Shown: positions 49,612-57,551 of the stretch, piece after piece
Numbering within the stretch: position 1 is the stretch's first letter
How the letters are laid out: each line of letters starts with the position of its first letter
NCBI RefSeq assembly: GCF_000956475.1
Contig: NZ_JYJB01000005.1
Location: 186,001 to 250,000 of the forward strand
Length of the DNA stretch: 64,000 nucleotides
DNA from: Microbacterium hydrocarbonoxydans
GTDB taxonomy: Bacteria; Actinomycetota; Actinomycetes; Actinomycetales; Microbacteriaceae
Direction of reading: 5' to 3'
The notes under the pieces: generated by a model
Told to the model about the DNA's origin: nothing
Databases searched by the model: none
Seen by the model: the letters and a program-made list of their open reading frames with translations, nothing else
Program-made: the position numbers and the translations under genes

Positions 49612-50417
49612 AGCGCGGCCTGGCACTCGCCCTCGCCCTCGCCCTCGCCCTGGCCCTTGCAGCAGGGCTCGGCGGATGCGCCGCGGATGGGGTCGAGATC
49701 GCACTGCCTCCGCCCGGGTCCGCCCCCGACTACCAGCTCGGCGGCGCCTATCCTCCGGCTGAGGTCGTGGGCGTCGTCGGCCGGGACCGCGCCGCCGAGC
49801 CCGCCGAGGGCGTGTACTCGATCTGCTACGTGAACGGCTTTCAGACGCAGCCAGGGGAACTCGAATCCTGGCCCGACGATGTGCTGCTGCACCGTGACGG
49901 CGACCCGTTGTTCGATCCCGACTGGCCCGATGAGGCGCTCCTCGACACCTCGACCGGCGATCGACGCGACCGCATCGCCGCGACGATCGAGCCGTGGATC
50001 ATCGGATGTGCGGATGCCGGCTTCGACGCCGTCGAGTTCGACAACCTGGACTCCTACACCCGCTCCGAGGGAGCCCTCTCACTCGACGACAATCTCGACC
50101 TGGCCACGCGGCTGGTCGAGATCGCGCATGGCGCGGGCCTCGCGGCCGGTCAGAAGAACGCCGCGGAGGATGCCGCCGCACTGCATGCCCAGGCGGGCTT
50201 CGACTTCGCGGTGACCGAGGAGTGCGCGGCCTACCAGGAGTGCCCGGTGTACATCGAGGTCTACGGCGCGCACGTCATCGACATCGAGTACGTCGACGAG
50301 CTGCCGCGGACGTTCGCCGAGATGTGCGCTGACCCGGATTCACCGGCATCCATGGTCCTGCGCGACCGCGAGCTGCTCACGCCCGACGACGAGGGCTACG
50401 CCTTCGAGACCTGCTGA
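49608..50417 (+). CDS. GH114-like (endo-alpha-1,4-polygalactosaminidase family) lipoprotein, probable CTG start
   Basis: 269 aa. The chain begins (L/M)KRGLALALALALALALAA with lipobox GLGGC, so it is a lipoprotein whose signal is encoded by CTCGCC hexamer repeats. The mature domain (VYSICYVNGFQTQPGELESW, ADAGFDAVEFDNLDSY, GLAAGQKNAAEDAA, DFAVTEECAAYQEC, YIEVYGAHVIDIEY) matches GH114 polygalactosaminidase-like enzymes. No ATG, GTG or TTG gives a sensible start; CTG at 49608 overlaps the DUF899 TGA as CTGA and has GGGGCCGGGAG upstream. The coding end overlaps the cysteine-synthase gene by 22 bp. Confidence 0.8.
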   Translation: MKRGLALALALALALALAAGLGGCAADGVEIALPPPGSAPDYQLGGAYPPAEVVGVVGRDRAAEPAEGVYSICYVNGFQTQPGELESWPDDVLLHRDGDPLFDPDWPDEALLDTSTGDRRDRIAATIEPWIIGCADAGFDAVEFDNLDSYTRSEGALSLDDNLDLATRLVEIAHGAGLAAGQKNAAEDAAALHAQAGFDFAVTEECAAYQECPVYIEVYGAHVIDIEYVDELPRTFAEMCADPDSPASMVLRDRELLTPDDEGYAFETC

Positions 50418-51424
50418 GCCTCGAGGAACGCGCGCACCTCGGCCACCGCAGGATCGACGGGCCGCACGGGAACCTCGTACCCGCGCTCGTCCAGCCACTC
50501 GTCGTCGTAGAGCTTGTCGAGATAGCCGCGTCCGTGGTCGGGCAGCAGCACGACCACCACGTCGTCCTCGGTGAGCGCGGCCGCGGTGCGCAGCGCCGCC
50601 ACGACGGCCATGCCGCTGGATCCTCCGACGAACAGCCCCTCCTCCGCGGCGAGGCGACGGGTCATCGCGAACGACTCGGCATCCGAGATCCGCTCGTAGC
50701 CGTCGACCACCGACGGATCGAAAGTCGGCGGCATGAAGTCCTCGCCGACGCCCTCGACGTGATAGCCGTGGATGGGTCCGCCGGAGTAGATCGAACCCTC
50801 GGGGTCGGCGCCGATCACTCGCACGAGCCCGTCGCTGACCTGCTTGAGATACCGCCCGGTGCCGCTGATCGTCCCGCCGGTGCCGATGCCCGCGACGAAG
50901 TGCGTCACGCGCCCGTCGGTGTCGGCCCAGATCTCCGGTCCGGTCGTCTGGAAGTGGCCGAGCGGGCCGTTCTGATTCGCGAACTGGTTCGGGTTGAACG
51001 CCCCGGGGATCTCTGCGGCGAGCCGCGCGGCGACGCTGTAGTACGACCGCGGATCGGTCGGGTCGACGCTGGTCGGGGTGACGACGACCTCGGCGCCGTA
51101 GCCGCGCAGAGTCGCGACCTTGGCCCCTGCGAACTTGTCGGGCACGACGAACACCATGCGGTAGCCGCGCTGCAGCGCCACGAGGGCGAGTCCGACTCCG
51201 GTGTTGCCGCTGGTCGCCTCGACGATGGTTCCGCCCGGCTTCAGGAGTCCCTCCCGCTCGGCGGCGTCGATGATCGCGCCGGCGATGCGGTCCTTGGCCG
51301 AGCTGCCGGGGTTGAAGTACTCGACCTTCGCGAGGACCGCGGGACGGATGCCGGCGGTGACGGCGTTCAGGCGGACGAGGGGCGTGTGGCCGACGAGTTC
51401 GGCGATGTGCTGGGCGTAGCGCAC
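50396..51424 (-). CDS. PLP-dependent cysteine synthase / cystathionine beta-synthase-like enzyme
   Basis: 342 aa. Fold-type II PLP enzyme: Lys in FNPGSSAKDRIAGAII, TSGNTGVGLAL loop, GIGTGGTISGTGRYLK, GGSSGMAVVAAL. Makes cysteine from O-acetylserine (or a related beta-replacement). About 30 aa longer than CysK at the C-terminus, ending HGRGYLDKLYDDEWL, which resembles CBS-like enzymes without CBS domains. GTG at 51424 with AGGAAGAA; this site is partly within a CCTGA-AGA-TCAGG hairpin and follows a Cys-rich leader ORF. Confidence 0.9.
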   Translation of the reverse strand: MRYAQHIAELVGHTPLVRLNAVTAGIRPAVLAKVEYFNPGSSAKDRIAGAIIDAAEREGLLKPGGTIVEATSGNTGVGLALVALQRGYRMVFVVPDKFAGAKVATLRGYGAEVVVTPTSVDPTDPRSYYSVAARLAAEIPGAFNPNQFANQNGPLGHFQTTGPEIWADTDGRVTHFVAGIGTGGTISGTGRYLKQVSDGLVRVIGADPEGSIYSGGPIHGYHVEGVGEDFMPPTFDPSVVDGYERISDAESFAMTRRLAAEEGLFVGGSSGMAVVAALRTAAALTEDDVVVVLLPDHGRGYLDKLYDDEWLDERGYEVPVRPVDPAVAEVRAFLEAQQVSKA

Positions 51425-51431
51425 GGAGGTT

Positions 51432-51470
51432 CTTCCTGATCTTCAGGGGCGCGCGTCTCGAGGCGCGCGC
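51432..51470 (-). promoter_or_regulatory. Leader hairpins before the cysteine synthase gene
   Basis: A 7-bp GC stem (51449-51455 with 51464-51470) lies just after the leader ORF, and CCTGA-AGA-TCAGG (51447-51435) overlaps the AGGAAG ribosome binding site (51437-51432). Opening of this hairpin would be needed for efficient initiation. Confidence 0.5.
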
Positions 51471-51507
51471 GGGTGTCGGATGGGTCAGTCGATGGTGAGC
51501 GGAGCGC

Positions 51508-51537
51508 TCAGCGACAACAACGACACGTCAGGGACAC
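51508..51537 (-). CDS. Leaderless Cys-rich leader peptide (MSLTCRCCR)
   Basis: GTG TCC CTG ACG then Cys-Arg-Cys-Cys-Arg codons and TGA. GTG sits exactly 6 nt after the -10 TACAGT, so transcription starts at the start codon. Cys-Cys-containing leaderless small ORFs upstream of cysteine-synthesis genes are known in mycobacteria as cysteine-responsive attenuators; this has the same design. When Cys-tRNA is scarce ribosomes would pause here and alter the downstream hairpins. Confidence 0.65.
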   Translation of the reverse strand: MSLTCRCCR

Positions 51538-51543
51538 ACCCGA

Positions 51544-51572
51544 ACTGTAACCCGCGGGGCTCGGGCTGGCAA
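51544..51572 (-). promoter_or_regulatory. Promoter of the cysteine leader/cysteine synthase transcript
   Basis: Minus strand TTGCCA (51572-51567), 17-bp spacer, TACAGT (51549-51544): a near-ideal SigA-type promoter, with transcription expected to begin at 51537. Confidence 0.75.
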
Positions 51573-51586
51573 CTCTCAGCGGTCGA

Positions 51587-52489
51587 TCAGCCGAGATCGC
51601 CGTCTCCGTCCGCCGCACCGCGCGCGATCTCGACCCATCGGCGCAGGTACACCGCCCCTGCCTCGTCATGGATGAGCGAGGAGTGATGACGCACGGGGTA
51701 GGGCGTGGCCGGCACGCCGTCTGACGGGCGCACATCGACGTGCACGACGTCGTGGCCGTTCTCATGCAGCCAGTCGGCCATGGCGTAGTCGGTACGGGAG
51801 TCGCCCATCGTGCGCCAGGTTCGAGGCAGCCGCGCACCCTCGGCGGCGAGGAAGGAGAGCATCAGGCTCGCCCCGAGGTCCTTGCCCACGCGGTTCGACT
51901 CGATGTCGGTGGAGATGATGGTCGGATCGATCCGATACGCGACCCTCCCCTCCGCATCGGGCACACGCTCGTCGCCCCACTCGTAGCCCAGGCCCTGCTC
52001 CTTCAGCGCCGCGGCGATCGCCTGGTTGAGCGCGGGCTGGCGGTCGAGGAAGTCGCCGCTCTCGACATCCGTGAGCTGCTCGACCGAGACCATCGCGCGC
52101 TTCGTGTCGTCGAAGAAGACGAGATCAGAGAAGTCTTCGCGGACGATCCGCTCCACCTCTCGGCCGAAGGCCGGCGGCATCCGCAGGTCGTCATCGACCG
52201 TGACCTGCTGCGCACCGCCGGCGGTGATGCGCATCCGCACCGCGCCCTTCTCGCAGATGCCCCATACGTGAACGCCCTCCTCGAGGCCCGCGGCGAGAAG
52301 CGGCGGGATCACCTGCTCGCGGAGGAACGCGTCAGAGCGCCCCGTGTTGAACGCGATCGGGATGCCGAGGTTCGCAAGCTCCGCCAGATCTGTCGCGATC
52401 TCGGGAATCGCGATCGAGCGGGTCACGGGACTGGCGATGGGGCCGTCGACATCGAGAAGCAGGCCGAGCGGGGGCGTGTGTTCGGTCAC
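51587..52489 (-). CDS. HAD-superfamily hydrolase (Cof-like)
   Basis: 300 aa. N-terminal DxD motif in GLLLDVDGPIAS, motif II in AFNTGRSDAFL, Lys region ESNRVGKDLGASLML and motif III/IV in TMGDSRTDYAMADWL. Haloacid-dehalogenase phosphatase, probably on a small phosphorylated metabolite. GTG at 52489 has TAGGAT 6 nt upstream (leaderless). Confidence 0.88.
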   Translation of the reverse strand: MTEHTPPLGLLLDVDGPIASPVTRSIAIPEIATDLAELANLGIPIAFNTGRSDAFLREQVIPPLLAAGLEEGVHVWGICEKGAVRMRITAGGAQQVTVDDDLRMPPAFGREVERIVREDFSDLVFFDDTKRAMVSVEQLTDVESGDFLDRQPALNQAIAAALKEQGLGYEWGDERVPDAEGRVAYRIDPTIISTDIESNRVGKDLGASLMLSFLAAEGARLPRTWRTMGDSRTDYAMADWLHENGHDVVHVDVRPSDGVPATPYPVRHHSSLIHDEAGAVYLRRWVEIARGAADGDGDLG

Positions 52490-52572
52490 AGGTCGATCCT
52501 ACGGGCGCGCCGCAGGACGCACCTCGGCGGTTTCGATCGCGCAGCCTCGACGCTCCCCAATAGGCTGGGCGG

Positions 52573-53232
52573 GTGATCGAGGTGAGGGGACCGCTGAGGC
52601 GGGTGCGCGGAGGCGCCGTGCACGGCATCCGCTCGGCGATCTCACGCCGCGCGATCCCCGCCTGGATCACGATCGGGGTGCTCGCGCTGGGCAGCGCCGC
52701 GCTCATCTCGGCCGGCGCCTTCGCGACCGCGCGGCACGTGCCCGCGGACGTCGCGATCGGGGAAGAAGTGCGGACGCCCACTTATGCCGTCACCGTGCTC
52801 GACGTCGAGGTGACCGATGCCGTGGAGGAGCAGTTCTTGGAGGCCGACCCCGGCGAGACGCTGCTGCTCGTGACGATGAGGCTCGAGAACCTCAGCGACG
52901 CCACGATCGGCGTCGGCACCACCTCGGACCGGATCTCCTCGCGGCTGGTGGGCACCACCACTCCGCTGCTCGAGCTCTCCGGCGTGTCCGACCAGCGAGG
53001 AACGAGGGCGTGGCACGACATCACGTCCGCCGCCGCTCCCCTGCTGCAACCCGGTGTGCCCGCCGAGGTCACCGTCGCATGGCGAGTCGATTCGAGCGAC
53101 CTCGACTCCGGCATCGCACTCGAAGTCCATGAAGCCGAGGTGCACACGGGGCAGATCATCCTGTCATCCGACGTCGTCACCTGGGCGCAGGGCGAACAGG
53201 TCGCGCGGATCGGCCTGGAGGTCCGCGGATGA
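52573..53232 (+). CDS. Exported/anchored DUF4352-like protein
   Basis: 219 aa. One N-terminal TM (PAWITIGVLALGSAALISAGAF) and an extracytoplasmic beta-rich domain (VLDVEVTDAVEEQFLEADPG, ETLLLVTMRLENLSDATIGV) like DUF4352/telokin-type immunoglobulin folds. GTG with TAGGCT (52561-52566) 6 nt upstream, leaderless. First of three genes joined by ATGA/GTGA overlaps; function unknown. Confidence 0.75.
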   Translation: MIEVRGPLRRVRGGAVHGIRSAISRRAIPAWITIGVLALGSAALISAGAFATARHVPADVAIGEEVRTPTYAVTVLDVEVTDAVEEQFLEADPGETLLLVTMRLENLSDATIGVGTTSDRISSRLVGTTTPLLELSGVSDQRGTRAWHDITSAAAPLLQPGVPAEVTVAWRVDSSDLDSGIALEVHEAEVHTGQIILSSDVVTWAQGEQVARIGLEVRG

Positions 53233-53789
53233 GGCGGGCGCTCACCTGGCTCGCGGGGACCGCTCTCGTGGTGACGGCCGGAGTCGTCGCAGTCATCACG
53301 CCCGACGCCGACGCGCAGGACGGCCCCTTCCTCACGCACGGCACCGCCGGTCACCCCGTCACGTCGCGGAACCTGACCGTCGTGGTCGAGGACGCGACGT
53401 TCACCGACCGGGTCACCGTGGAGGACGACGACTGGGAGGCCGACGGCAACTGGCTCGTCGTCTCCCTGTCCGCGGCGGCGCGGCAGAGCGAGGTCGACGC
53501 TGCGCTGCGGCTCGTGAAGCTCGTGGTCGACGGCCGCGAATTCGTCGCCAGCGAGCGACCTGCGACGTCGATCGTCGGCGACGATCTTCGCGTCGGCATC
53601 CAGACGAGCGGTATGGTCGCCTTCGAGCTCCCAGCCGACGTGACCGCGGGCGAGGCGGAGCTGCGGGTGTCAATGCCGTACAGCACTCCCCACCTCGACG
53701 ACGTGATCGTGGTGCCCCTCGATCTCACGGATGCCGGGCGAGAGTCCACGATAGACATCGTCGAACCGACGACGGGCGAGGCGCCGTGA
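53229..53789 (+). CDS. Exported/anchored beta-domain protein, second of three
   Basis: 186 aa. Signal anchor (ALTWLAGTALVVTAGVVAVI) then a domain with LTVVVEDATFTDRVTVEDDDW, NWLVVSLSAAARQSEVDAAL, resembling the upstream product. ATG overlaps the previous TGA (ATGA); the following GTG overlaps its own stop (GTGA). Confidence 0.75.
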   Translation: MRRALTWLAGTALVVTAGVVAVITPDADAQDGPFLTHGTAGHPVTSRNLTVVVEDATFTDRVTVEDDDWEADGNWLVVSLSAAARQSEVDAALRLVKLVVDGREFVASERPATSIVGDDLRVGIQTSGMVAFELPADVTAGEAELRVSMPYSTPHLDDVIVVPLDLTDAGRESTIDIVEPTTGEAP

Positions 53790-54277
53790 GCTGGCTGCGC
53801 AGGCAGCGCGTCGCCCTGACCGCCCTGATGTTCAGCGCCATCGCCGTGGCGGGCGTGTACCTGTGGCTCGACATAGGCCCTGTCGCAGAGGCCGAGAGCG
53901 TCACGATCACCGAAGCCGTCGATGGCACGGCTGAGGTCGCCGGGCAGGAGCTCACGCTCGAGAGCGCGCGCTGGGACGAGTTCCCGGCCCCGAACGGCGC
54001 CCGCATCGTGAGCGTCCGGCTCACGGCATCCGGCGGGCCCGATTCCACGATGTGCGGGCAGGTCACGCTCACCGAGGTGCATGGCTCGCGCACCTGGCTC
54101 GACGCGGGCGACCTGGTGGATGTGCCGTACGAGGAGGGCGAGTCGTACTGCCTGGAGGAGTCAGCGCCCTACGACATCATCTCGGTGTTCGCCGTCCCCG
54201 ACGATGCCGCCGGCCCGTTCTATCTCGACATCGCCGGCGAGGACGATGTCGTCACCCGCTTCCTCGTCGAGCCCTGA
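53786..54277 (+). CDS. Exported/anchored beta-domain protein, third of three
   Basis: 163 aa. Signal anchor (VALTALMFSAIAVAGVYLWL), then a domain with two Cys (STMCGQVTL, GESYCLEES) that could form a disulfide. GTG at 53786 overlaps the upstream TGA. The last 117 bp overlap the convergent gene at 54161. Confidence 0.75.
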   Translation: MSWLRRQRVALTALMFSAIAVAGVYLWLDIGPVAEAESVTITEAVDGTAEVAGQELTLESARWDEFPAPNGARIVSVRLTASGGPDSTMCGQVTLTEVHGSRTWLDAGDLVDVPYEEGESYCLEESAPYDIISVFAVPDDAAGPFYLDIAGEDDVVTRFLVEP

Positions 54278-55426
54278 TCCGGCATCCAGTCCTGCCTCAG
54301 GGCGTGCGATCACCGCGTCGTAGCCCGTCGCGAGCAGCGCGACCCTCAGTGGCTCGGCGACTGCGGCGATCGCGACGAGGATCACCGGCAGCCAGGCCTC
54401 CCAGAACGCCTCATCCTGCCCGCCGATCAGCTGCAGCACCGCGCGCGCGCCCACCCGATCGAGCAGCATCCACAACGCGTACACGAGCGCTGTCGCGCCG
54501 AACAGCGCCGGCCCGCCGCGCCAGATCACCGCGGCTGCGGCCCACAGCCCCTCGAGGCGCACCACGAGGGTGCGCGCGAGTGACCGCGCCGTTCCCCGCA
54601 GGGCCCGGTCGCTCCAGCCGCTGAGACGGGACTGCACGTCGAAGGTGGTGCCGTAGATCACGCCGACGATGGCCAGCCAGCCGGCCGGCACGATGAGCAC
54701 GGCGATCACGATGCCGATGGCCCAGGACCCGCCCTCCCAGATGCCGGCGACCGGAGGGATGTGCACGGCGAACCAGTCGCCGATGTCGCGCAGCCAGTCT
54801 GCCCCTGCGCGGTGAGCCAGCCATTCGCGCACGCCTGCCCACCATTGGCCGACGAGGGTGAAGAGCATGAATGTCCAGAGCACCTCCGCGTACGCGGCGA
54901 GCGCGCGCAGGCTCATCGAGAGGCGATCATCGAATCGGGCGAGCACGATGCGGAGCGCGAGAGCGATCACCAGGACCGCGACCGGGAGCGCGCCGACGCC
55001 GATCATGCCGCCGCGATCGCCGAGCGCCTCCTGGCCGTAGCCGGTCTGCTCGAACGCCACGTCGCTGGCGATGCGGAAGAACGCGTCGCGGTCGGCATCC
55101 AGCATCCCCCATGCCTCGTAGAAGGCGAAGAACGGCAGGATCGAGACGAGCACGGCATGCGCGAAATCGCGCCGGTCGATCGGATCGGATGCTGCCGCGT
55201 GCGGCAGCGACGGGCGGACGGTCAGGTACATCGCGACGTACGACACCATGCGCGCGGCGACGGCGATCGGAAGGATGAGCAGTCCGCCCAGGGTCGTGTG
55301 GCCGCCGACCGTTCCGGCGAGTTGCAGCACGAGGCGATGCACGACCTCGCCCGCGAGATACCAGGCCATCAGGGCCGGCCAGTGGCCGCCCAGGACGCGC
55401 CCGAACGTGCGAAGTGCCTGCTGCAT
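54161..55426 (-). CDS. Multi-spanning membrane protein of unknown function
   Basis: 421 aa, about eight TM helices (for example ALPVAVLVIALALRIVLARF, GSWAIGIVIAVLIVPAGWLA, AWLPVILVAIAAVAEPLRVA). The C-terminal ~50 residues are acidic and Gly/Asp-rich and lie in the region overlapping the convergent gene. ATG at 55426 with TACCGT 6 nt upstream (leaderless). Three small exported proteins are encoded opposite; whether they interact is unknown. Confidence 0.75.
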   Translation of the reverse strand: MQQALRTFGRVLGGHWPALMAWYLAGEVVHRLVLQLAGTVGGHTTLGGLLILPIAVAARMVSYVAMYLTVRPSLPHAAASDPIDRRDFAHAVLVSILPFFAFYEAWGMLDADRDAFFRIASDVAFEQTGYGQEALGDRGGMIGVGALPVAVLVIALALRIVLARFDDRLSMSLRALAAYAEVLWTFMLFTLVGQWWAGVREWLAHRAGADWLRDIGDWFAVHIPPVAGIWEGGSWAIGIVIAVLIVPAGWLAIVGVIYGTTFDVQSRLSGWSDRALRGTARSLARTLVVRLEGLWAAAAVIWRGGPALFGATALVYALWMLLDRVGARAVLQLIGGQDEAFWEAWLPVILVAIAAVAEPLRVALLATGYDAVIARPEAGLDAGSGLDEEAGDDIVLAGDVEIERAGGIVGDGEHRDDVVGR

Positions 55427-55669
55427 GCCTTCACGGTACCGGGGATCGGCCCCGCGCCGCGCAGGCGAGTTCGCCTGGCTTTGCGTGAGACCCGGATTCC
55501 CGCGTTAGGTGGGGATTCAGGCGTGACACCCACCTGGAGACCACGGTTCTCAGGCAGCAATGCGGATGTCACGCTGCAAGCAGGAGCTGATGCGGCGAGC
55601 AGGAGGCCGGACGGTCCGCGGTATCTCGCTTCTCGCTTCCCGCCCCCGCCGTCCCCGTAGGCTTCTCGC

Positions 55670-56233
55670 ATGCCCGCCAGCCACGCCGCGACCGCCTGGA
55701 GCGGCCTCGTGCACATCGCGTGGGCGAGCGGGACGGATGCTCGGCGCACTGTTCTGGACCGGCTGCTGCGCGATGCCGGCAGCCCTGGCGATGCGGTCAC
55801 GCACGAATGTCCGCGGTGCGGATCCGCAGCCCACGGCCCGCTGCGCACCTCCTCGGGGACGACGGTGCTCAGCCTCAGCCATGCGGGCGACCTCACGGCC
55901 GGAGCGATCGCACGGGCGGATGCCGCGGCATCCGTCGGCATCGACATCGAAGCCGATCGAGGGTCTGCCCCGCTGACCGAGCTCGCGGCCCTCTTCGCTC
56001 CGCGCGAGCCGCCCACGCTTCGCGAGTGGACCATGATCGAGGCCGTCGTCAAGGCCGACGGCCGGGGGCTGCGCATCGCCCCGGCGGACATCCGCTTCGA
56101 GGGCTCTCTCGCACGCATCGCCGGACGTTCGCCGATCGAGGTCGCCGAGATCGAGGCGCCCTCCGGCTATGTGATCAGCGTCGCGATCGATCCAGTCCGG
56201 CCGAGCCGCCGAGGCCGAGGATCGGACCGGTGA
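55670..56233 (+). CDS. 4'-phosphopantetheinyl transferase (Sfp-like)
   Basis: 187 aa, short Sfp-type. Mg-binding Asp-Glu in SVGIDIEADRG and the WTMIEAVVKADGRGL motif (W/KEA-K). The N-terminus has a Cys pair (HECPRCGSAAHG). It would load phosphopantetheine onto the carrier domain of the NRPS-like protein at 57548. ATG with TAGGCT 6 nt upstream (leaderless). Convergent with the M1 gene, coding ends overlapping by 59 bp. Confidence 0.88.
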   Translation: MPASHAATAWSGLVHIAWASGTDARRTVLDRLLRDAGSPGDAVTHECPRCGSAAHGPLRTSSGTTVLSLSHAGDLTAGAIARADAAASVGIDIEADRGSAPLTELAALFAPREPPTLREWTMIEAVVKADGRGLRIAPADIRFEGSLARIAGRSPIEVAEIEAPSGYVISVAIDPVRPSRRGRGSDR

Positions 56234-57551
56234 GCGGAGCCGCCTCCACATTTGCAGGCCCCGCCGGAAGCGGCGGCAGCGCGGGATCGTCGAGCCACCG
56301 CGAGAGCAGCGCGTCCAGCTCGGCGCCTCCCGCCCGCGTCGCCAGCTCCACGAAGTCGGCCGTCGTCGCGGTCGCGTGGGCGCGCGACGATGTCCACGAG
56401 CGCAGGATCTCGAAGAACGTCTGATCCCCGACCGTGAGCCGCAGCGCGTGCAGTGTCAGCGCGCCGCGCTTGTAGACACGATCGTCGAACATGGCGTCGG
56501 CGCCAGGATCGGCGAGCACGACGTCCTGGTCGAGATCCGCGAGGCGCGCGTGATGCGCGAGCGCCTTCGCGTGGGCCGTCGGGCCCCCCGACGCCTCCGA
56601 CCAGATCCACTCGGCGTAGCAGGCGAAGCCCTCGTTCAGCCAGATGTCCTGCCAGCGCGCGACGCCCACGCTGTTGCCGAACCACTGGTGCGCGAGCTCG
56701 TGCGCGATCAGCCGCTCGAGCCCGTGCTCGCCGTCGATGTGATTCGCGCCGAAGATCGCCGATGCCAGCGCCTCGAGCGGGATCTCGAGCTCGTCAGGGG
56801 TGACGACGACCGTGTACTCGGCGAACGGATACGGTCCGAACGCCTCCTCGAACACGGTCATCATCCGCGCGAGGTCCTCGAGGTCGGCGTGCACCCGCGC
56901 GGTCAGCGCCCGCGGGAAGAACAACCGGCCTGAGACAGTGCCCAGCGGCATCCGCTCCTGCGCGTACTGGCCGATCTGCAGAGTCATCAGGTACGTCGCC
57001 GTCGGCACCGCGATGTCGAAGTCCCACACCGCACGGCCCTTCGACGTCGACCGCGCGGCGGGCACCGAGCCCACGACCGCGTAGCCGGGGTCGGTCACCA
57101 CCCGCAACCGGTACGTCGCCTTGTCGTAGGGAACGTCGTTGCAGGGGAACCAGGTGGGAGCGCCCGTCGGCTGCGAGGCGATGAGCAGTCCATCCTCGAG
57201 CTCCTCCCAGCCGAGCGCCCCCCAGCGGGTGCGGCGCGGCTTCGGAGCGCCGGCGTAGTCGATCGAGACCTGCAGCACCGTGCCCGCCTCGACCGGGGCT
57301 CCGAGCGAGATCTTCAGCTTGCGGTCGGTCTGACTGAACCCCGCCTTGGGGATGCCCTCCACGCGCACCTTCTTCGCGCGCAGGCCGACGAGGTCGAGAC
57401 CGAAGGCCGCCGTCTCCTGCGCGACGCGCACGTCGATCACCGCCGTGGCCGTCAGCCGGTTGGTCGAGAGCTTGTAGTCGAGGTCGAGGTCGTAGTGCTC
57501 GACGCGGATGCGCGCGTCGCCCGCGTGCGGAGTGTACGGATCGACGTTCAT
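56175..57551 (-). CDS. M1-family metallopeptidase with a non-canonical exopeptidase loop
   Basis: 458 aa. Zinc site HELAHQWFGNS with the downstream Glu in WLNEGFACYAEW. The N-terminal beta domain resembles M1 aminopeptidases (LDLDYKLSTNRLTATAVIDV). The usual GxMEN loop, which binds the substrate N-terminus, reads IPLEALASAIFGANH, so classical aminopeptidase specificity is doubtful. Starts by a 4-bp ATGA overlap with the NRPS-like gene, so the two are co-translated; a role in processing or releasing the NRPS product is possible. Confidence 0.88.
   Translation of the reverse strand: MNVDPYTPHAGDARIRVEHYDLDLDYKLSTNRLTATAVIDVRVAQETAAFGLDLVGLRAKKVRVEGIPKAGFSQTDRKLKISLGAPVEAGTVLQVSIDYAGAPKPRRTRWGALGWEELEDGLLIASQPTGAPTWFPCNDVPYDKATYRLRVVTDPGYAVVGSVPAARSTSKGRAVWDFDIAVPTATYLMTLQIGQYAQERMPLGTVSGRLFFPRALTARVHADLEDLARMMTVFEEAFGPYPFAEYTVVVTPDELEIPLEALASAIFGANHIDGEHGLERLIAHELAHQWFGNSVGVARWQDIWLNEGFACYAEWIWSEASGGPTAHAKALAHHARLADLDQDVVLADPGADAMFDDRVYKRGALTLHALRLTVGDQTFFEILRSWTSSRAHATATTADFVELATRAGGAELDALLSRWLDDPALPPLPAGPANVEAAPLTGPILGLGGSAGLDRSRR

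Noticed and set aside
51537..51539. Alternative leader start GTG at 51539 (V-C-P-stop)
   Set aside because: It is only 4 nt from the -10 and gives a 3-codon ORF; the GTG at 51537 has the standard 6-nt spacing and a Cys-rich product.
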